A stretch of DNA of 17,150 nucleotides from CAZRDB01 sp964598695 (GCA_964598695.1 CAZRDB010000112.1:1-17150); one strand, 5' to 3'. Numbered from the stretch's first letter, positions 1 through 8,192 are shown. The notes: a model not told the origin generated them from the letters alone. Numbers and translations are program-made.

Positions 1-696
1 GCCCACGCGCCGGAGGGCCCGCCCGCGCCGGTAGAGGCCGCCCACCCGGAGACCAGCCCCCCCGCGGGGCCCGAGCTGGCCGGTCCGCAGGAGTCGGACG
101 GCGAGTGGCGGCCACTGGATGCCGACCCACCGGTGGCGGACACCTCCGCCCCGCTCGTGCCGCTGGGGCCCACCGAGCCCGAGGGCCGCGCACCGGCCGA
201 GGCAGCGACCGAGCCGGTTCTGCCGCTGCTGGCTGGGCCGACGGTCCCCACGCTGCCCGATCTGCCACCGACGGTCGGGATCGCCACCGGCGCCGCGCGG
301 CCCGTCGAAGCGGCCCCGGGGACGATCCGGATCGAGATCGACGGAACCCCGATGGCGTTGTCGGGCGCGCCCGTCCTCAGCCCTTCGAACACCGTCCTGG
401 TCCCGCTGCGCGACTTCGCGGCGCGCGAGGGGGTCGTGACCAAGTGGGACCCCACGGCGAAGCGCGTCTCGGGGTACCGCGGCCTCCAGCTCGTCTTCTC
501 GGTGCAGGCGGGCAACGGCGAGGCCACGATCCTCGGCCAGGTGCTCCGCTTCCCGTCGGCGCCGGCGATCGTCGGGGAGACGCTGTACGTCCCGCTCGGA
601 TTCCTCGGCGAGGCGTTCGGCTACCGGTTCGAACTCGACGAGGCCGCCTCCACCGTTCGAGTGACGGCGCCGGGAGGGGCCCCAGTCGAGCTGTAG
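1..696 (+). CDS. Stalk-domain protein (copper amine oxidase N1-like), 5' end missing
   Basis: The frame is open from the first base of the window and ends at TAG 694-696, so this is the last 231 residues of a larger protein. The first ~105 visible residues are a Pro/Ala/Glu-rich low-complexity linker. From about residue 108 to 224 there is a domain resembling copper amine oxidase N1 'stalk' domains: a short strand with IRIEIDG, then TVLVPLRDFA, then two similar strand motifs ending in ETLYVPLGFLGEAFGY and a final strand TVRVTA. Despite the family name, such domains are non-enzymatic and usually sit in secreted or envelope proteins, often as adaptors. The N-terminus, including any signal peptide or catalytic domain, lies outside the window, so the function of the whole protein is unknown. 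An internal ATG at 133 is in frame, but nothing suggests it is the true start. Confidence 0.75.
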   Translation, partial: AHAPEGPPAPVEAAHPETSPPAGPELAGPQESDGEWRPLDADPPVADTSAPLVPLGPTEPEGRAPAEAATEPVLPLLAGPTVPTLPDLPPTVGIATGAARPVEAAPGTIRIEIDGTPMALSGAPVLSPSNTVLVPLRDFAAREGVVTKWDPTAKRVSGYRGLQLVFSVQAGNGEATILGQVLRFPSAPAIVGETLYVPLGFLGEAFGYRFELDEAASTVRVTAPGGAPVEL

Positions 697-760
697 GGCC
701 CTGCCGGCCGGGGCTTCGCGCGCAGGGAAAGCCCGTCTGGTGTAGAATGTTGGATCTTCC

Positions 761-790
761 GTCGTCTCTCGGGCATGCCCGGGAGACGAC
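761..790. other. 30-base near-perfect palindrome / hairpin upstream of lysA
   Basis: The left arm (761-773, GTCGTCTCTCGGG) and right arm (778-790, CCCGGGAGACGAC) pair over 13 positions with a single G-U pair. The four-base centre CATG can itself close by one C-G pair. It lies 64 bases after the stop of the stalk-domain gene and 71 bases before the lysA start. A TAGAAT hexamer at 743-748 lies just upstream and could be a -10 element, though I see no convincing -35. The hairpin could be a terminator for the upstream gene (no T-tract follows), a 5'-leader structure of lysA, or a dyad operator. The sequence does not decide between these. Confidence 0.5.
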
Positions 791-850
791 TTGCGTATCC
801 GGGACCTGTGTTCCGGTTCACCGGTTGCCCGCCGCGGGCGGGAGGATTCG

Positions 851-856
851 GAGGAG
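851..856 (+). promoter_or_regulatory. Ribosome binding site fixing the lysA start
   Basis: GAGGAG lies five bases before GTG 862, with a second GGAGG at 841-845. This favours GTG 862 over the in-frame ATG at 775, which sits inside the palindrome at 761-790 and would add a 29-residue extension unlike the family. A small hairpin (CCCGCC 828-833 with GGCGGG 837-842) overlaps the upstream GGAGG and could partly mask it. Confidence 0.6.
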
Positions 857-861
857 CTGAG

Positions 862-2175
862 GTGCTTCTAGGAACGCAAGCCGTCCGTCCGGACGGGGCG
901 CTCGAGATCGGTGGCTGCTCGACCGTCGAGCTGGCGGAACGGTTCGGCACGCCGCTGTACGTGATCGACGAGGCTGAGGTGCGAATGCGTTGCCGCGCCT
1001 ACCGGGAGGCCTGCACGAAACACTACCCCGGTCCCTCTTCGGTCGCCTACGCCGCCAAAGCGTTCCAGACCCTCGCGATGTGCCGGATCGCCGACGAGGA
1101 AGGCATGTGGATGGACGTCGCCTCGGGCGGCGAGCTGGCCTGCGCGCTGCGGGCGGGGTTCCCGGCCGAGCGGATCCTGTTCCACGGCAACAACAAGTCC
1201 TCACAGGAGCTGCGCGAGGCGATCGAGGCGGGGGTCGGCCACATCGTGGTCGACTGCCTCGACGAGCTGGGCCGGATCGAGGCGCTCGCCCCGGCGAGCC
1301 CGGTACCCGTGCTGCTGCGGGTCACGCCGGGGGTCTCGGTCCACACGCACGAGAAGATGCGCGTCGCGATCGAGGACACGAAGTTCGGCTTCAGCCTCGC
1401 GAGCGGCGCGGCGTTCGAGGCGGCGCGCCGTGCGCTCGAGAGCAGAGCGGTCGAGCTGCGGGGCCTGCACGCCCACATCGGCTCCCAGATCCTGACGACC
1501 GAGGGCCATCGGGAGGCGGCCGCGCTTCTCGTCGACCTCTGCCGGCGGCTGCGCGACGAGCTGACGTACGAGACCGACGTGCTCAACCTCGGCGGCGGTC
1601 TGGGCGTCCGTCACGTCGATGAGGACGACCCGCCCTCGATCGACAGCCTCGTGGGCGACCTGGCCGGCGCGCTCGTGGCCGCGCTCCACGCGGCAGAACT
1701 GCCGCTGCCGCGGCTCGTTCTCGAGCCGGGCCGTTCGATCGTTGGCGAGGCGGGGACGATCCTCTACCGGGTGGGGGTCGTGAAGGAGCTGCCCGGCATC
1801 CGCACCTACGTGGCCGTCGACGGCGGCCTGAGCGACAACCCGCGGCCGGCGCTGTACGGCGCCCGCTACCGCGTGCTCGCGGCCAACCGGATGCACGACG
1901 CCGCAGCCGGCGCGGTGACCGTGGCCGGAAAGCACTGCGAGACCGATCTGCTGTTCGAGGACGTGGAGCTTCCGGCCGTTCGCGCGGGCGACCTGCTCGC
2001 GGTGCCCGCCTGCGGCGCGTACACCTTCGCGATGGCGTCGAACTACAACCGTTTCCCACGGCCGGCCGCGGTGCTGGTGCAGGGTGGCACGGCCGAGCTG
2101 ATCGCCCGCCGTCAGACCTACGACGACCTGCTGGCCTGCGAGGCGATCCCGGAGCGGCTGCACCCAGGCGCCTGA
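862..2175 (+). CDS. lysA: Diaminopimelate decarboxylase
   Basis: This is a PLP-dependent fold-III enzyme that decarboxylates meso-2,6-diaminopimelate to L-lysine, the last step of lysine biosynthesis, in the cytoplasm. It has 437 residues from GTG 862, close to the usual family length. Visible landmarks are YAAKAF with the PLP lysine K66, DVASGGEL, HIGSQI (H205), the glycine loop LGGG (244-247), EPGRSI (E288-R291) for phosphate and substrate binding, VDGG, the CETD motif (C359, E360) contributed across the dimer, and CGAYTFAMASNYN (Y387). The order and spacing of all these fit LysA rather than arginine or ornithine decarboxylases of the same fold. The start was chosen for its strong GAGGAG. 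It precedes the DHH/CBS fusion gene by 33 bases on the same strand and may be its operon leader. No lysine riboswitch was recognisable in the leader. Confidence 0.95.
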   Translation: MLLGTQAVRPDGALEIGGCSTVELAERFGTPLYVIDEAEVRMRCRAYREACTKHYPGPSSVAYAAKAFQTLAMCRIADEEGMWMDVASGGELACALRAGFPAERILFHGNNKSSQELREAIEAGVGHIVVDCLDELGRIEALAPASPVPVLLRVTPGVSVHTHEKMRVAIEDTKFGFSLASGAAFEAARRALESRAVELRGLHAHIGSQILTTEGHREAAALLVDLCRRLRDELTYETDVLNLGGGLGVRHVDEDDPPSIDSLVGDLAGALVAALHAAELPLPRLVLEPGRSIVGEAGTILYRVGVVKELPGIRTYVAVDGGLSDNPRPALYGARYRVLAANRMHDAAAGAVTVAGKHCETDLLFEDVELPAVRAGDLLAVPACGAYTFAMASNYNRFPRPAAVLVQGGTAELIARRQTYDDLLACEAIPERLHPGA

Positions 2176-2208
2176 GGCCGGGCGAAGAGGAGGTCCACCG
2201 GCGAGGCC

Positions 2209-4848
2209 ATGGAGATCATCACCGGCCACTACGGAACCGACTTCGACTGCCTCGGCGCGATGATCGGGGCGAAGCGGCTCTACCCGCGCGCGGTCTGCGT
2301 GCTGCCGGGGCGGGTGGACCGCAACGTTCGCGAGTTCCTCGATCTGTACGAGGACGCGTTCAGCATCCACTCGATGAAGGACGTGGTTCTCAACAACGTG
2401 GAGCGGATGGTGATCGTCGACACCCGTCGGCCCCACCGCCTCGGCAAGGTCCTGGGTGACCTGGCGCTCCAGGGCAAGGCCGAGATCATCGTCTACGATC
2501 ACCATCCGCCGTTCGAGGACGACATCCAGTCCGATGAGGTCCACTGGGCCGACGTGGGCGCGACCACGACGCTGATCGCGCACGAGATCCGCGATCGCGA
2601 GCTTCGGCTGACGCCGGTCGAGGCGACGGCGTTGGCGCTGGGGATCTACGAGGACACCGGCAGCCTCACGTTCACGAGCACGACGGTCCAGGACGTTCTG
2701 GCGGTCGCCTTCCTGCTCGAGTGTGGCGCCGACCTCGACGTGATCTCGCGCTACACGCGCTACTCGCTCAACGAGGAGCAGCGCGAGGTGCTCAACCAGT
2801 TCGTCATGACGATCCGCCACCACATCCTCTCCAGCGTCCGTGTCGCCACCGCGGTGGCCGAGGTCGAGGAGTACGTCGGCGATATCGCGGTGCTCACGCA
2901 GAAGCTGGCCGTGATGGAGGGCGTCGACGCGCTGTTCACGATCACCCACGCCCGCCGCAATGTCTACGTCGTCGGACGCAGCCGGAGCGAGACACTCGAC
3001 ATCTCGGCCGTTCTCGCGCCGATGGGCGGCGGCGGCCACCACCGCGCGGGCTCGGCGGTCCTGCTCGACCGCGACATCGACAGCGTCCGGGAGGACCTGC
3101 TGGCCGAGATCGCCCGGCACGTGCGGCCCTCGCTCGCGGCGCGCGACCTGATGTCGTACCCGGTCCGCATGATCGACGCCTCGACCTCGGTCGAGGACGC
3201 GAAGAAGGTGCTCCTCCGCTACGGCTACAGCGGGATCCTCGTCACCGAGGATTCGCGGATCTCGGGCCAGGTGACGCTCAAGGAGCTGGATCGCGCCCTC
3301 CACCACAACCTCGGCCACGCGCCGGTGAAGTCGTGCATGCAGAGCCGCGTCGTGTTCGCGCGGCCCGACACCCCGGCGCCCGAGATCCAGGAGATGCTGA
3401 TCACCCACCGGGTCGGCCGCGTGCCGATCATCGACGAGCAGGGCAACCTGGTCGGCATCGTCACCCGCTCCGACCTCCGGCACGGCACGCGCCTGCCCTC
3501 CGAAGGCGATCACCGTGTCTACGTGGGCGAGTTCGGCGGGGTGCAGGACGTCTCGGACGTGCTCCGCGCGCGCAAGCACGACGGCCTGACGCAGCTCCTC
3601 GAGCGGCTGGGCCGGATCGCCGACGAGATGGGCCGACCCGCGTTTCTCGTGGGCGGCGGCGTGCGCGATCTCCTGCTCGGCGCTCCCAGCGTCGACGCCG
3701 ACATCCTCGTGGAGGGCAACGGCATCGAGTTCGCCCAGCGGGCGGCGCCGGAGCTGGGGGCGCGGATCCTCACACACGGCCGATTCGGCACCGCGGTGCT
3801 CGCGCTGCCCGACCGCACCAAGATCGACGTCGCGAGCGCCCGCACGGAGTTCTACGAAGCCCCGGGCGCCCTGCCGACGGTCGAAGTGGAGCACTCCTCG
3901 GTCAAGGAAGACCTCTACCGGCGGGACTTCACGATCAACGCGATGGCCGTGCAGATCAACGCCGAGCGCTTCGGCCGGCTCCACGACTTCTTCGGCGGCC
4001 GGGTCGACCTCGAGCGCGGCGTGATCCGCGTACTGCACACGCTGAGCTTCGTGGAGGACCCGACCCGGATCCTCCGGGCGGTACGCTTCGAGCAGCGGCT
4101 GGGTTTCCGGCTCGACGACCAGACGGAGGCGCTCCTCGGCTACGCGCTCGAAGGCGAGCTGTTCGAAGCGCTCACCGGCGAACGGATCCGGACCGAGCTG
4201 GTGCTGATCCTCTCCGAGCCCGACCCGATCCCGGCGATCCACCGGCTCTCCCACCTCTCGGTGTGGGAGCACATCCACTCGAAGCTCGTGTTCGACAACC
4301 GCGCGCTCGATGAACTGCGGCGCACGGCCGAGGTGCTGGCGTGGCTCGCCTCGCTCGATCCTCCAGTCCTCCCGCAGCGCTGGCTCGCGTTCCTCTGCCC
4401 CCTGCTGCGGGAGATGTCGGGCACCGGGGTGCGCGACCTGGCCCGTCGGCTGCGGTTCACCCGCGACGACATGGACGAGCTGTCGATCGCCGTCGAGTCG
4501 CCCGAGTTCGTGCTCAGCGCGCTCGAGAGCGAAGCCCCGGTGCGTCCGAGCCACGTCTACCAGCTCCTGCAGCCGCTGCCTCCGGTGCTGCTGGCTCGGG
4601 CGCTCGTGATGGCGCAGCCGGAGGGGCCGGCCGAGCAGCGGGTGGCGGAGTACCTGACTCAGATGCGCCGCACCCAGCTCACGGTCCGCGGCGAGGACCT
4701 GCGGCGGCTCGGCTACCGTCCCGGCCCGCGATATGGCAAGATACTCCGCCGGCTGCTCGAGGAGCGGCTGGACGGGGGGCTCACCGCGGAGCAGGAGCCG
4801 GCTCGGCTTGCCGAACTGGCCCAGGAAGTCTACGCTCAGGCGGAGTGA
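2209..4848 (+). CDS. DHH-CBS-tRNA nucleotidyltransferase fusion (A-adding or CCA-adding enzyme)
   Basis: An 879-residue, three-module protein. Residues 1-300 are a DHH/DHHA1 phosphoesterase: H7, D11 and D13, VIVDTRRP (D71), YDHH (D97-H99), EDTGS (D149) and GGGGHH (273-278), so its metal ligands look intact. Residues ~311-430 are two CBS domains, likely nucleotide-binding regulators. Residues ~470-879 are a class II tRNA nucleotidyltransferase: GGGVRD (482-487), the catalytic DAD carboxylates (496-498), RRDFTINAMA (571-580) and DPTRILRAVRFEQRLGF, followed by a helical tRNA-binding tail. The family completes or repairs the 3' CCA of tRNA. The long A-adding enzyme of Aquifex has, to my knowledge, this same architecture and works beside a separate CC-adding enzyme, so A-only activity is possible. 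Whether a partner exists is not visible here. GAGGAGG at 2187-2193 precedes ATG 2209 at a somewhat long spacing. The gene heads the run into the M50 protease and trpS. Confidence 0.92.
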   Translation: MEIITGHYGTDFDCLGAMIGAKRLYPRAVCVLPGRVDRNVREFLDLYEDAFSIHSMKDVVLNNVERMVIVDTRRPHRLGKVLGDLALQGKAEIIVYDHHPPFEDDIQSDEVHWADVGATTTLIAHEIRDRELRLTPVEATALALGIYEDTGSLTFTSTTVQDVLAVAFLLECGADLDVISRYTRYSLNEEQREVLNQFVMTIRHHILSSVRVATAVAEVEEYVGDIAVLTQKLAVMEGVDALFTITHARRNVYVVGRSRSETLDISAVLAPMGGGGHHRAGSAVLLDRDIDSVREDLLAEIARHVRPSLAARDLMSYPVRMIDASTSVEDAKKVLLRYGYSGILVTEDSRISGQVTLKELDRALHHNLGHAPVKSCMQSRVVFARPDTPAPEIQEMLITHRVGRVPIIDEQGNLVGIVTRSDLRHGTRLPSEGDHRVYVGEFGGVQDVSDVLRARKHDGLTQLLERLGRIADEMGRPAFLVGGGVRDLLLGAPSVDADILVEGNGIEFAQRAAPELGARILTHGRFGTAVLALPDRTKIDVASARTEFYEAPGALPTVEVEHSSVKEDLYRRDFTINAMAVQINAERFGRLHDFFGGRVDLERGVIRVLHTLSFVEDPTRILRAVRFEQRLGFRLDDQTEALLGYALEGELFEALTGERIRTELVLILSEPDPIPAIHRLSHLSVWEHIHSKLVFDNRALDELRRTAEVLAWLASLDPPVLPQRWLAFLCPLLREMSGTGVRDLARRLRFTRDDMDELSIAVESPEFVLSALESEAPVRPSHVYQLLQPLPPVLLARALVMAQPEGPAEQRVAEYLTQMRRTQLTVRGEDLRRLGYRPGPRYGKILRRLLEERLDGGLTAEQEPARLAELAQEVYAQAE

Positions 4849-4860
4849 GGAGGCTCCGGC

Positions 4861-5544
4861 GTGCTGATCCGAACGCTCTCCAACCCCTCGCCGATCGCGC
4901 TCAAGCTGCTGGCGGCGTACCTGATCAGTCTGCTGTTCGCGATCGGCCTGCACGAGTACGCCCACGCGCGGGTCGCGGCCGCCTGCGGGGACACGACGCC
5001 CGAGAAGCAGGGCCGTCTCTCGCTCAACCCACTTGCCCACCTCGACGTGGTCGGGACGCTGTGCATCCTCCTGGCCGGGTTCGGCTGGGGTAAGGCCGTG
5101 CAGATCAACCCGCAGAACTTCCGCAACCTCCGCCGCGACCTGATGCTGACCTCGGTTGCGGGCCCGGCGACCAACCTGCTGCTCGCCGGGCTGGGCATCG
5201 GGCTCTCGTGGGCGCTGTGGAGCCTGCTGCGGACCGGGTCGATCGTCCTCGGGGAGGACAGCTTCATCTCCCTGTTCGTCCTGCTCCACGTGTTCGTGAT
5301 GCTCAATCTCACCCTCATGGTCTTCAACCTGCTGCCGATCGGCCCCCTCGACGGGGTCAAGATCGTGCAGTGGTTCCTCCCACAGCGGGCCGCCGAGCGG
5401 TTCTACGCGGTCAGCATGCAGCTTGGCATGCCGCTGCTGCTGGTGGTTCTGCTCGTACCCCAGATCGGCGGGGCCGTTCTGCTGCCGGTCGACCTGATCT
5501 ACAGGTTCCTGATGCCCGATCTCGGGGCGGCGTTGCTCCGGTGA
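4861..5544 (+). CDS. Site-2-protease-type M50 family membrane metallopeptidase
   Basis: A 227-residue integral membrane protein with about five hydrophobic segments (roughly 12-34, 60-77, 95-125, 137-160 and 183-213). The zinc site is HEYAH (H31, E32, H35), and the distal ligand is supplied by the NLLPIGPLDG segment (D164). Other family landmarks are LSLNPLAHLDVVGT and NFRNLRRDLMLTSVAGPATN. This is the short, PDZ-less subtype found in many bacteria. The members cleave transmembrane segments, but substrates of this subtype are largely unknown and none can be named. The GTG start is preceded by TGAGGAGG (4845-4853), which overlaps the stop of the upstream gene. Its own TGA overlaps the GTG of trpS (GTGA, 5541-5544), implying translational coupling. 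M50-trpS-scpA-scpB is, from memory, a conserved order in several phyla. Confidence 0.92.
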   Translation: MLIRTLSNPSPIALKLLAAYLISLLFAIGLHEYAHARVAAACGDTTPEKQGRLSLNPLAHLDVVGTLCILLAGFGWGKAVQINPQNFRNLRRDLMLTSVAGPATNLLLAGLGIGLSWALWSLLRTGSIVLGEDSFISLFVLLHVFVMLNLTLMVFNLLPIGPLDGVKIVQWFLPQRAAERFYAVSMQLGMPLLLVVLLVPQIGGAVLLPVDLIYRFLMPDLGAALLR

Positions 5545-6560
5545 GCCAGGCCCCACACCAGCCCGAACCCCAGATCGTCCTCAGCGGCATGCGGCCGGCC
5601 GCGCGCCTCCACCTCGGCAACCTGGAGGGCGCGCTCCGGACCTGGCTGACGCTCCAGGAGCAGGTCGAGTGCCGCTTCGTGATCGCCGACTGGCACGCGC
5701 TGACCACGGGCTACGAGCAGACGGACGACCTCCGCGGCCTGATCCGCGAGATGGTCCTCGACTGGTACGCCGTCGGGCTCGACCCCGAGAAGTGCTGCCT
5801 CTTCGTGCAGTCGGACGTCCCCGAGCACGCCGAGCTGGCACTGCTGCTCGGGATGATGACGCCGGTGCCGTGGCTCGAGCGAAGCGTCACCTACAAGGAG
5901 TGGATGGCCGAGAGCGCGGTTGCGCGCTCGGCCGGCCTGGGCCTGCTCAGCTACCCGGTGCTGCAGGCGGCCGACATTCTGGTCCACCGCGCGACCGCCG
6001 TCCCGGTCGGGAAGGACCAGACCCAGCACATCGAGATGACCCGCGACATCGCGCGGCGCTTCAACCAGCTCTACGGGCCCGTCTTCCCCCTGCCGGAGCC
6101 GCTGTTCTCCGACTTCCCGGCACTGCCGGGGACCGACGGCCGCAAGATGAGTAAGAACTACGGCAACGTGATCCTGATCAGCGATCCGCCGGCGATCCTC
6201 GGCCGCAAGGTCGAGACGATGTTCACCGATCCGGCGAAGGTCTTCCGCGGCGACGCGGGCCACCCGGAGCGCTGCCCCGTCTTCACCTACCACCGCTGCT
6301 ACAACGTCCCCGGCGAGGCCGAGACCCGGGCGGGCTGCGAGAGCGGCGCGCTGGGCTGCGTCGACTGCAAGCACGCACTGGCCCACGCGATGGCCGAAGC
6401 CGTCGCGCCGATCCAGGCGCGGCGGGCTGAGCTGGCGCACGACCCCTCGGGCCTTGTGGAGATGCTCGCCGAGGGAGCCCGGAAGGCGCGGGCCGCGGCC
6501 GGGGAGACGCTCGCCCTGGTTCGGGAGGCGATGGGTCTGTGGACACGGACGCTCCGCTAG
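5541..6560 (+). CDS. trpS: Tryptophanyl-tRNA synthetase with a candidate [4Fe-4S] site
   Basis: A class I aminoacyl-tRNA synthetase that charges tRNA-Trp. From GTG 5541, chosen because it overlaps the upstream stop as GTGA and leaves a short N-terminus, it has 339 residues, normal for TrpRS. The HIGH-like motif is HLGN (24-27) after SGMRPAAR, and the KMSKS motif is KMSKN (202-206). Family segments such as ADILVHRATAVPVGKDQ and FTDPAKVFRGD are present. After the KMSKS loop come five cysteines. C245, C266, C273 and C276 form C-x20-C-x6-C-x2-C, closely matching the C-x22-C-x6-C-x2-C that binds a [4Fe-4S] cluster in Thermotoga maritima TrpRS. C253 is extra. An iron-sulfur TrpRS is therefore likely. 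The gene overlaps scpA by 22 bases. Confidence 0.95.
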   Translation: MSQAPHQPEPQIVLSGMRPAARLHLGNLEGALRTWLTLQEQVECRFVIADWHALTTGYEQTDDLRGLIREMVLDWYAVGLDPEKCCLFVQSDVPEHAELALLLGMMTPVPWLERSVTYKEWMAESAVARSAGLGLLSYPVLQAADILVHRATAVPVGKDQTQHIEMTRDIARRFNQLYGPVFPLPEPLFSDFPALPGTDGRKMSKNYGNVILISDPPAILGRKVETMFTDPAKVFRGDAGHPERCPVFTYHRCYNVPGEAETRAGCESGALGCVDCKHALAHAMAEAVAPIQARRAELAHDPSGLVEMLAEGARKARAAAGETLALVREAMGLWTRTLR

Positions 6561-7465
6561 CCCCCGACGAGGAGACAGTCGAACCCGAGACGGACGGCGC
6601 GACCGAACCCGCTGAGACGCCGCCGGCCCGGTCTCCGGGCGAGGGCGCGCTGTTCGATCGAGGCGTGCTCGACGACCTGAAGCGCGAGGTGGCGGGACTC
6701 CGCCCCTACCGGGTCCGCATCCCCCTCTACGAGGGACCGATGGACCTGCTGCTCTTCCTCGTGCGCCGGCGCGAGGTGAGCATCTACGATGTGCCGCTCG
6801 CCGAGATCACCGAGGAGTACTTCGAGTATCTCGTGTTGATGGAGATGCTCGACATCGAGGTCGCGGGCGAGTTCCTCGTGATGGCCACCATGTTGATGGC
6901 GATCAAGGCCAAGATGCTGCTTCCGGCCTCGAGCCTCGACGATCTCGACGACGACCTCCTCGATGACGTCGCGCGCAAGGAGCGGACCGACCCCAAGAGC
7001 GAGCTGCAGCGCAAGCTCGCGGAGTACCAACGCTTCCGGCAGAGCGTCGAGGTGTTGCGGAAGCAGATCGAGAACCACGCGCAGGTACACCCGCGCGGCG
7101 GCGACGAGGCGCAGGAGTTCACGCCCGACACGATCCCGCTCGAGTCGGTCTCGGTCTTCGATCTGCTCAGTGTCTTCAAGCAGCTCCTGTTGCGCGCGGT
7201 CGACGACCAGCCGGCGGTGCTGGAGAAGCGGCGGTGGTCGGTCGGGGAGCGCATGGGCGAGCTGCTCGAGGCGGTGCGGCTGTGCCCCGACGGCCTGAGC
7301 TTCCTGCAGACGGTGGGCGAGCGCCCCACGAAGATCGAGGTCGTGGTAACCTTCCTTGCCGTGCTGGAGCTGATCCGCAGGCGCAACGTGACGGTGCACC
7401 AGCACTCCCCGCTCGGGGAGATCCGAATCTATCCGGGACCGGGATTGGCCAACCATGCACACTGA
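6539..7465 (+). CDS. scpA: Segregation and condensation protein A (kleisin)
   Basis: A 308-residue kleisin subunit of the bacterial SMC-ScpAB condensin, which bridges SMC heads and organises and segregates chromosomes on the nucleoid. After an acidic, probably disordered N-terminal stretch (about 1-50), the conserved domain begins with YRVRIPLYEGPMDLLLFLV (Y64 to L71 core) and continues with YDVPLAEITEEYFEYL and GEFLVMATMLMAIKAKMLLP. The C-terminal winged helix that binds SMC ends in VTFLAVLELIRRR. GTG 6539 has GGGAGG at 6523-6528, and the start lies inside the end of trpS. The reading frame overlaps scpB by 11 bases, as expected for genes made in fixed ratio. The acidic N-terminal extension is longer than in many ScpA proteins. 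A downstream GTG start cannot be excluded. Confidence 0.93.
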   Translation: MDTDAPLAPDEETVEPETDGATEPAETPPARSPGEGALFDRGVLDDLKREVAGLRPYRVRIPLYEGPMDLLLFLVRRREVSIYDVPLAEITEEYFEYLVLMEMLDIEVAGEFLVMATMLMAIKAKMLLPASSLDDLDDDLLDDVARKERTDPKSELQRKLAEYQRFRQSVEVLRKQIENHAQVHPRGGDEAQEFTPDTIPLESVSVFDLLSVFKQLLLRAVDDQPAVLEKRRWSVGERMGELLEAVRLCPDGLSFLQTVGERPTKIEVVVTFLAVLELIRRRNVTVHQHSPLGEIRIYPGPGLANHAH

Positions 7466-8192
7466 GGAGACCAAGCTCGCGATCGAGTGCCTGCTGTTTG
7501 TCGGCAACGAGCCGCTGCCGGTCCCGCGCCTGATCGACATCCTCGAGGTCGACCAGGAGACCTTCGAGGCGGCGCTGGCGGCCCTGCGCGAGGACCTGGC
7601 GTCGCGCAGCCTGCAGATCGTGGAGGTCGCCGGCGGACTCCGCATGATGACCCAGCCGCGCTTCCACCGGTACGTCGAGCGCTACTTCGAGCCCCGGCCG
7701 GAGCGGATCAGCCGGGCCGGCCTCGAGGTTCTGGCGCTGATCGCCTACCGCCAGCCGATCACACGACCCGAGATCGACCTGCTGCGCGGCGTGAACTCGC
7801 AAGGCGCCCTCGAGAGCCTGCTCCGCAAGGGCCTCATCAAGGAGGTCGGGCGGAAGGACGTACCCGGCCGGCCCCTGCTCTATGCGACGACCCCCACCTT
7901 CCTCGAGGTCGCGGGCCTCGCCGATCTCGGCGCCCTTCCCAAGGCCGAGTCCGAGGGCATCCCGGCCCACCTGCTTGGGATCCCCATGGAGGACGAAGGA
8001 GAGCGCCAGCTTCCGTTTGCCGAAGGAGACAGCGCCCCGCCGACCGTAGACAACGCCGAGGAGCCCGAACTGACGGACCTCGACGTGGCTCTCGGGCTCG
8101 ACGGCCCCCCCCCGGAGGACGACGCGGGCGAGGCCCTCGAGCCGACCGAACCGACCCAGCCGGATGAAGAGGAGACGAACGACGGTGCATGA
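7455..8192 (+). CDS. scpB: Segregation and condensation protein B
   Basis: A 245-residue partner of ScpA: two winged-helix domains that dimerise and clamp the kleisin in the SMC complex. Landmarks are KLAIECLLFV near the start, GGLRMMTQPRFHRYV in the first winged helix, and ISRAGLEVLALIAYRQPITR, GALESLLRKGLIKEVGR and PGRPLLYATTPTFLEV in the second (to about residue 160). From ~170 to the end is an acidic, Pro-rich tail without recognisable fold, longer than usual for the family. The tail contains a run of nine C (8105-8113). The start ATG lies inside the end of scpA, and the stop overlaps the following carboxypeptidase gene. Confidence 0.94.
   Translation: MHTEETKLAIECLLFVGNEPLPVPRLIDILEVDQETFEAALAALREDLASRSLQIVEVAGGLRMMTQPRFHRYVERYFEPRPERISRAGLEVLALIAYRQPITRPEIDLLRGVNSQGALESLLRKGLIKEVGRKDVPGRPLLYATTPTFLEVAGLADLGALPKAESEGIPAHLLGIPMEDEGERQLPFAEGDSAPPTVDNAEEPELTDLDVALGLDGPPPEDDAGEALEPTEPTQPDEEETNDGA

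Noticed and set aside
697..861. Lysine riboswitch upstream of lysA
   Set aside because: The leader is too short and shows only two simple hairpins, without the multi-helix core and conserved loops of that riboswitch.
775..861. lysA starting at ATG 775
   Set aside because: The ATG lies within the palindrome, has no ribosome site, and adds a 29-residue extension with no family counterpart. GTG 862 has an ideal GAGGAG.
2721..4313. 530-codon plus-strand frame inside the DHH/CBS fusion
   Set aside because: Out-of-frame Arg/Pro-rich translation. The other frame carries all catalytic motifs.
1201..5556. 1451-codon open frame on the minus strand
   Set aside because: It lies opposite lysA, the DHH/CBS fusion and the M50 gene, all clearly real. 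Its translation is low-complexity (Arg, Glu, His, Val, Gln) with no motifs. It is the antisense shadow expected from strong third-position GC bias.
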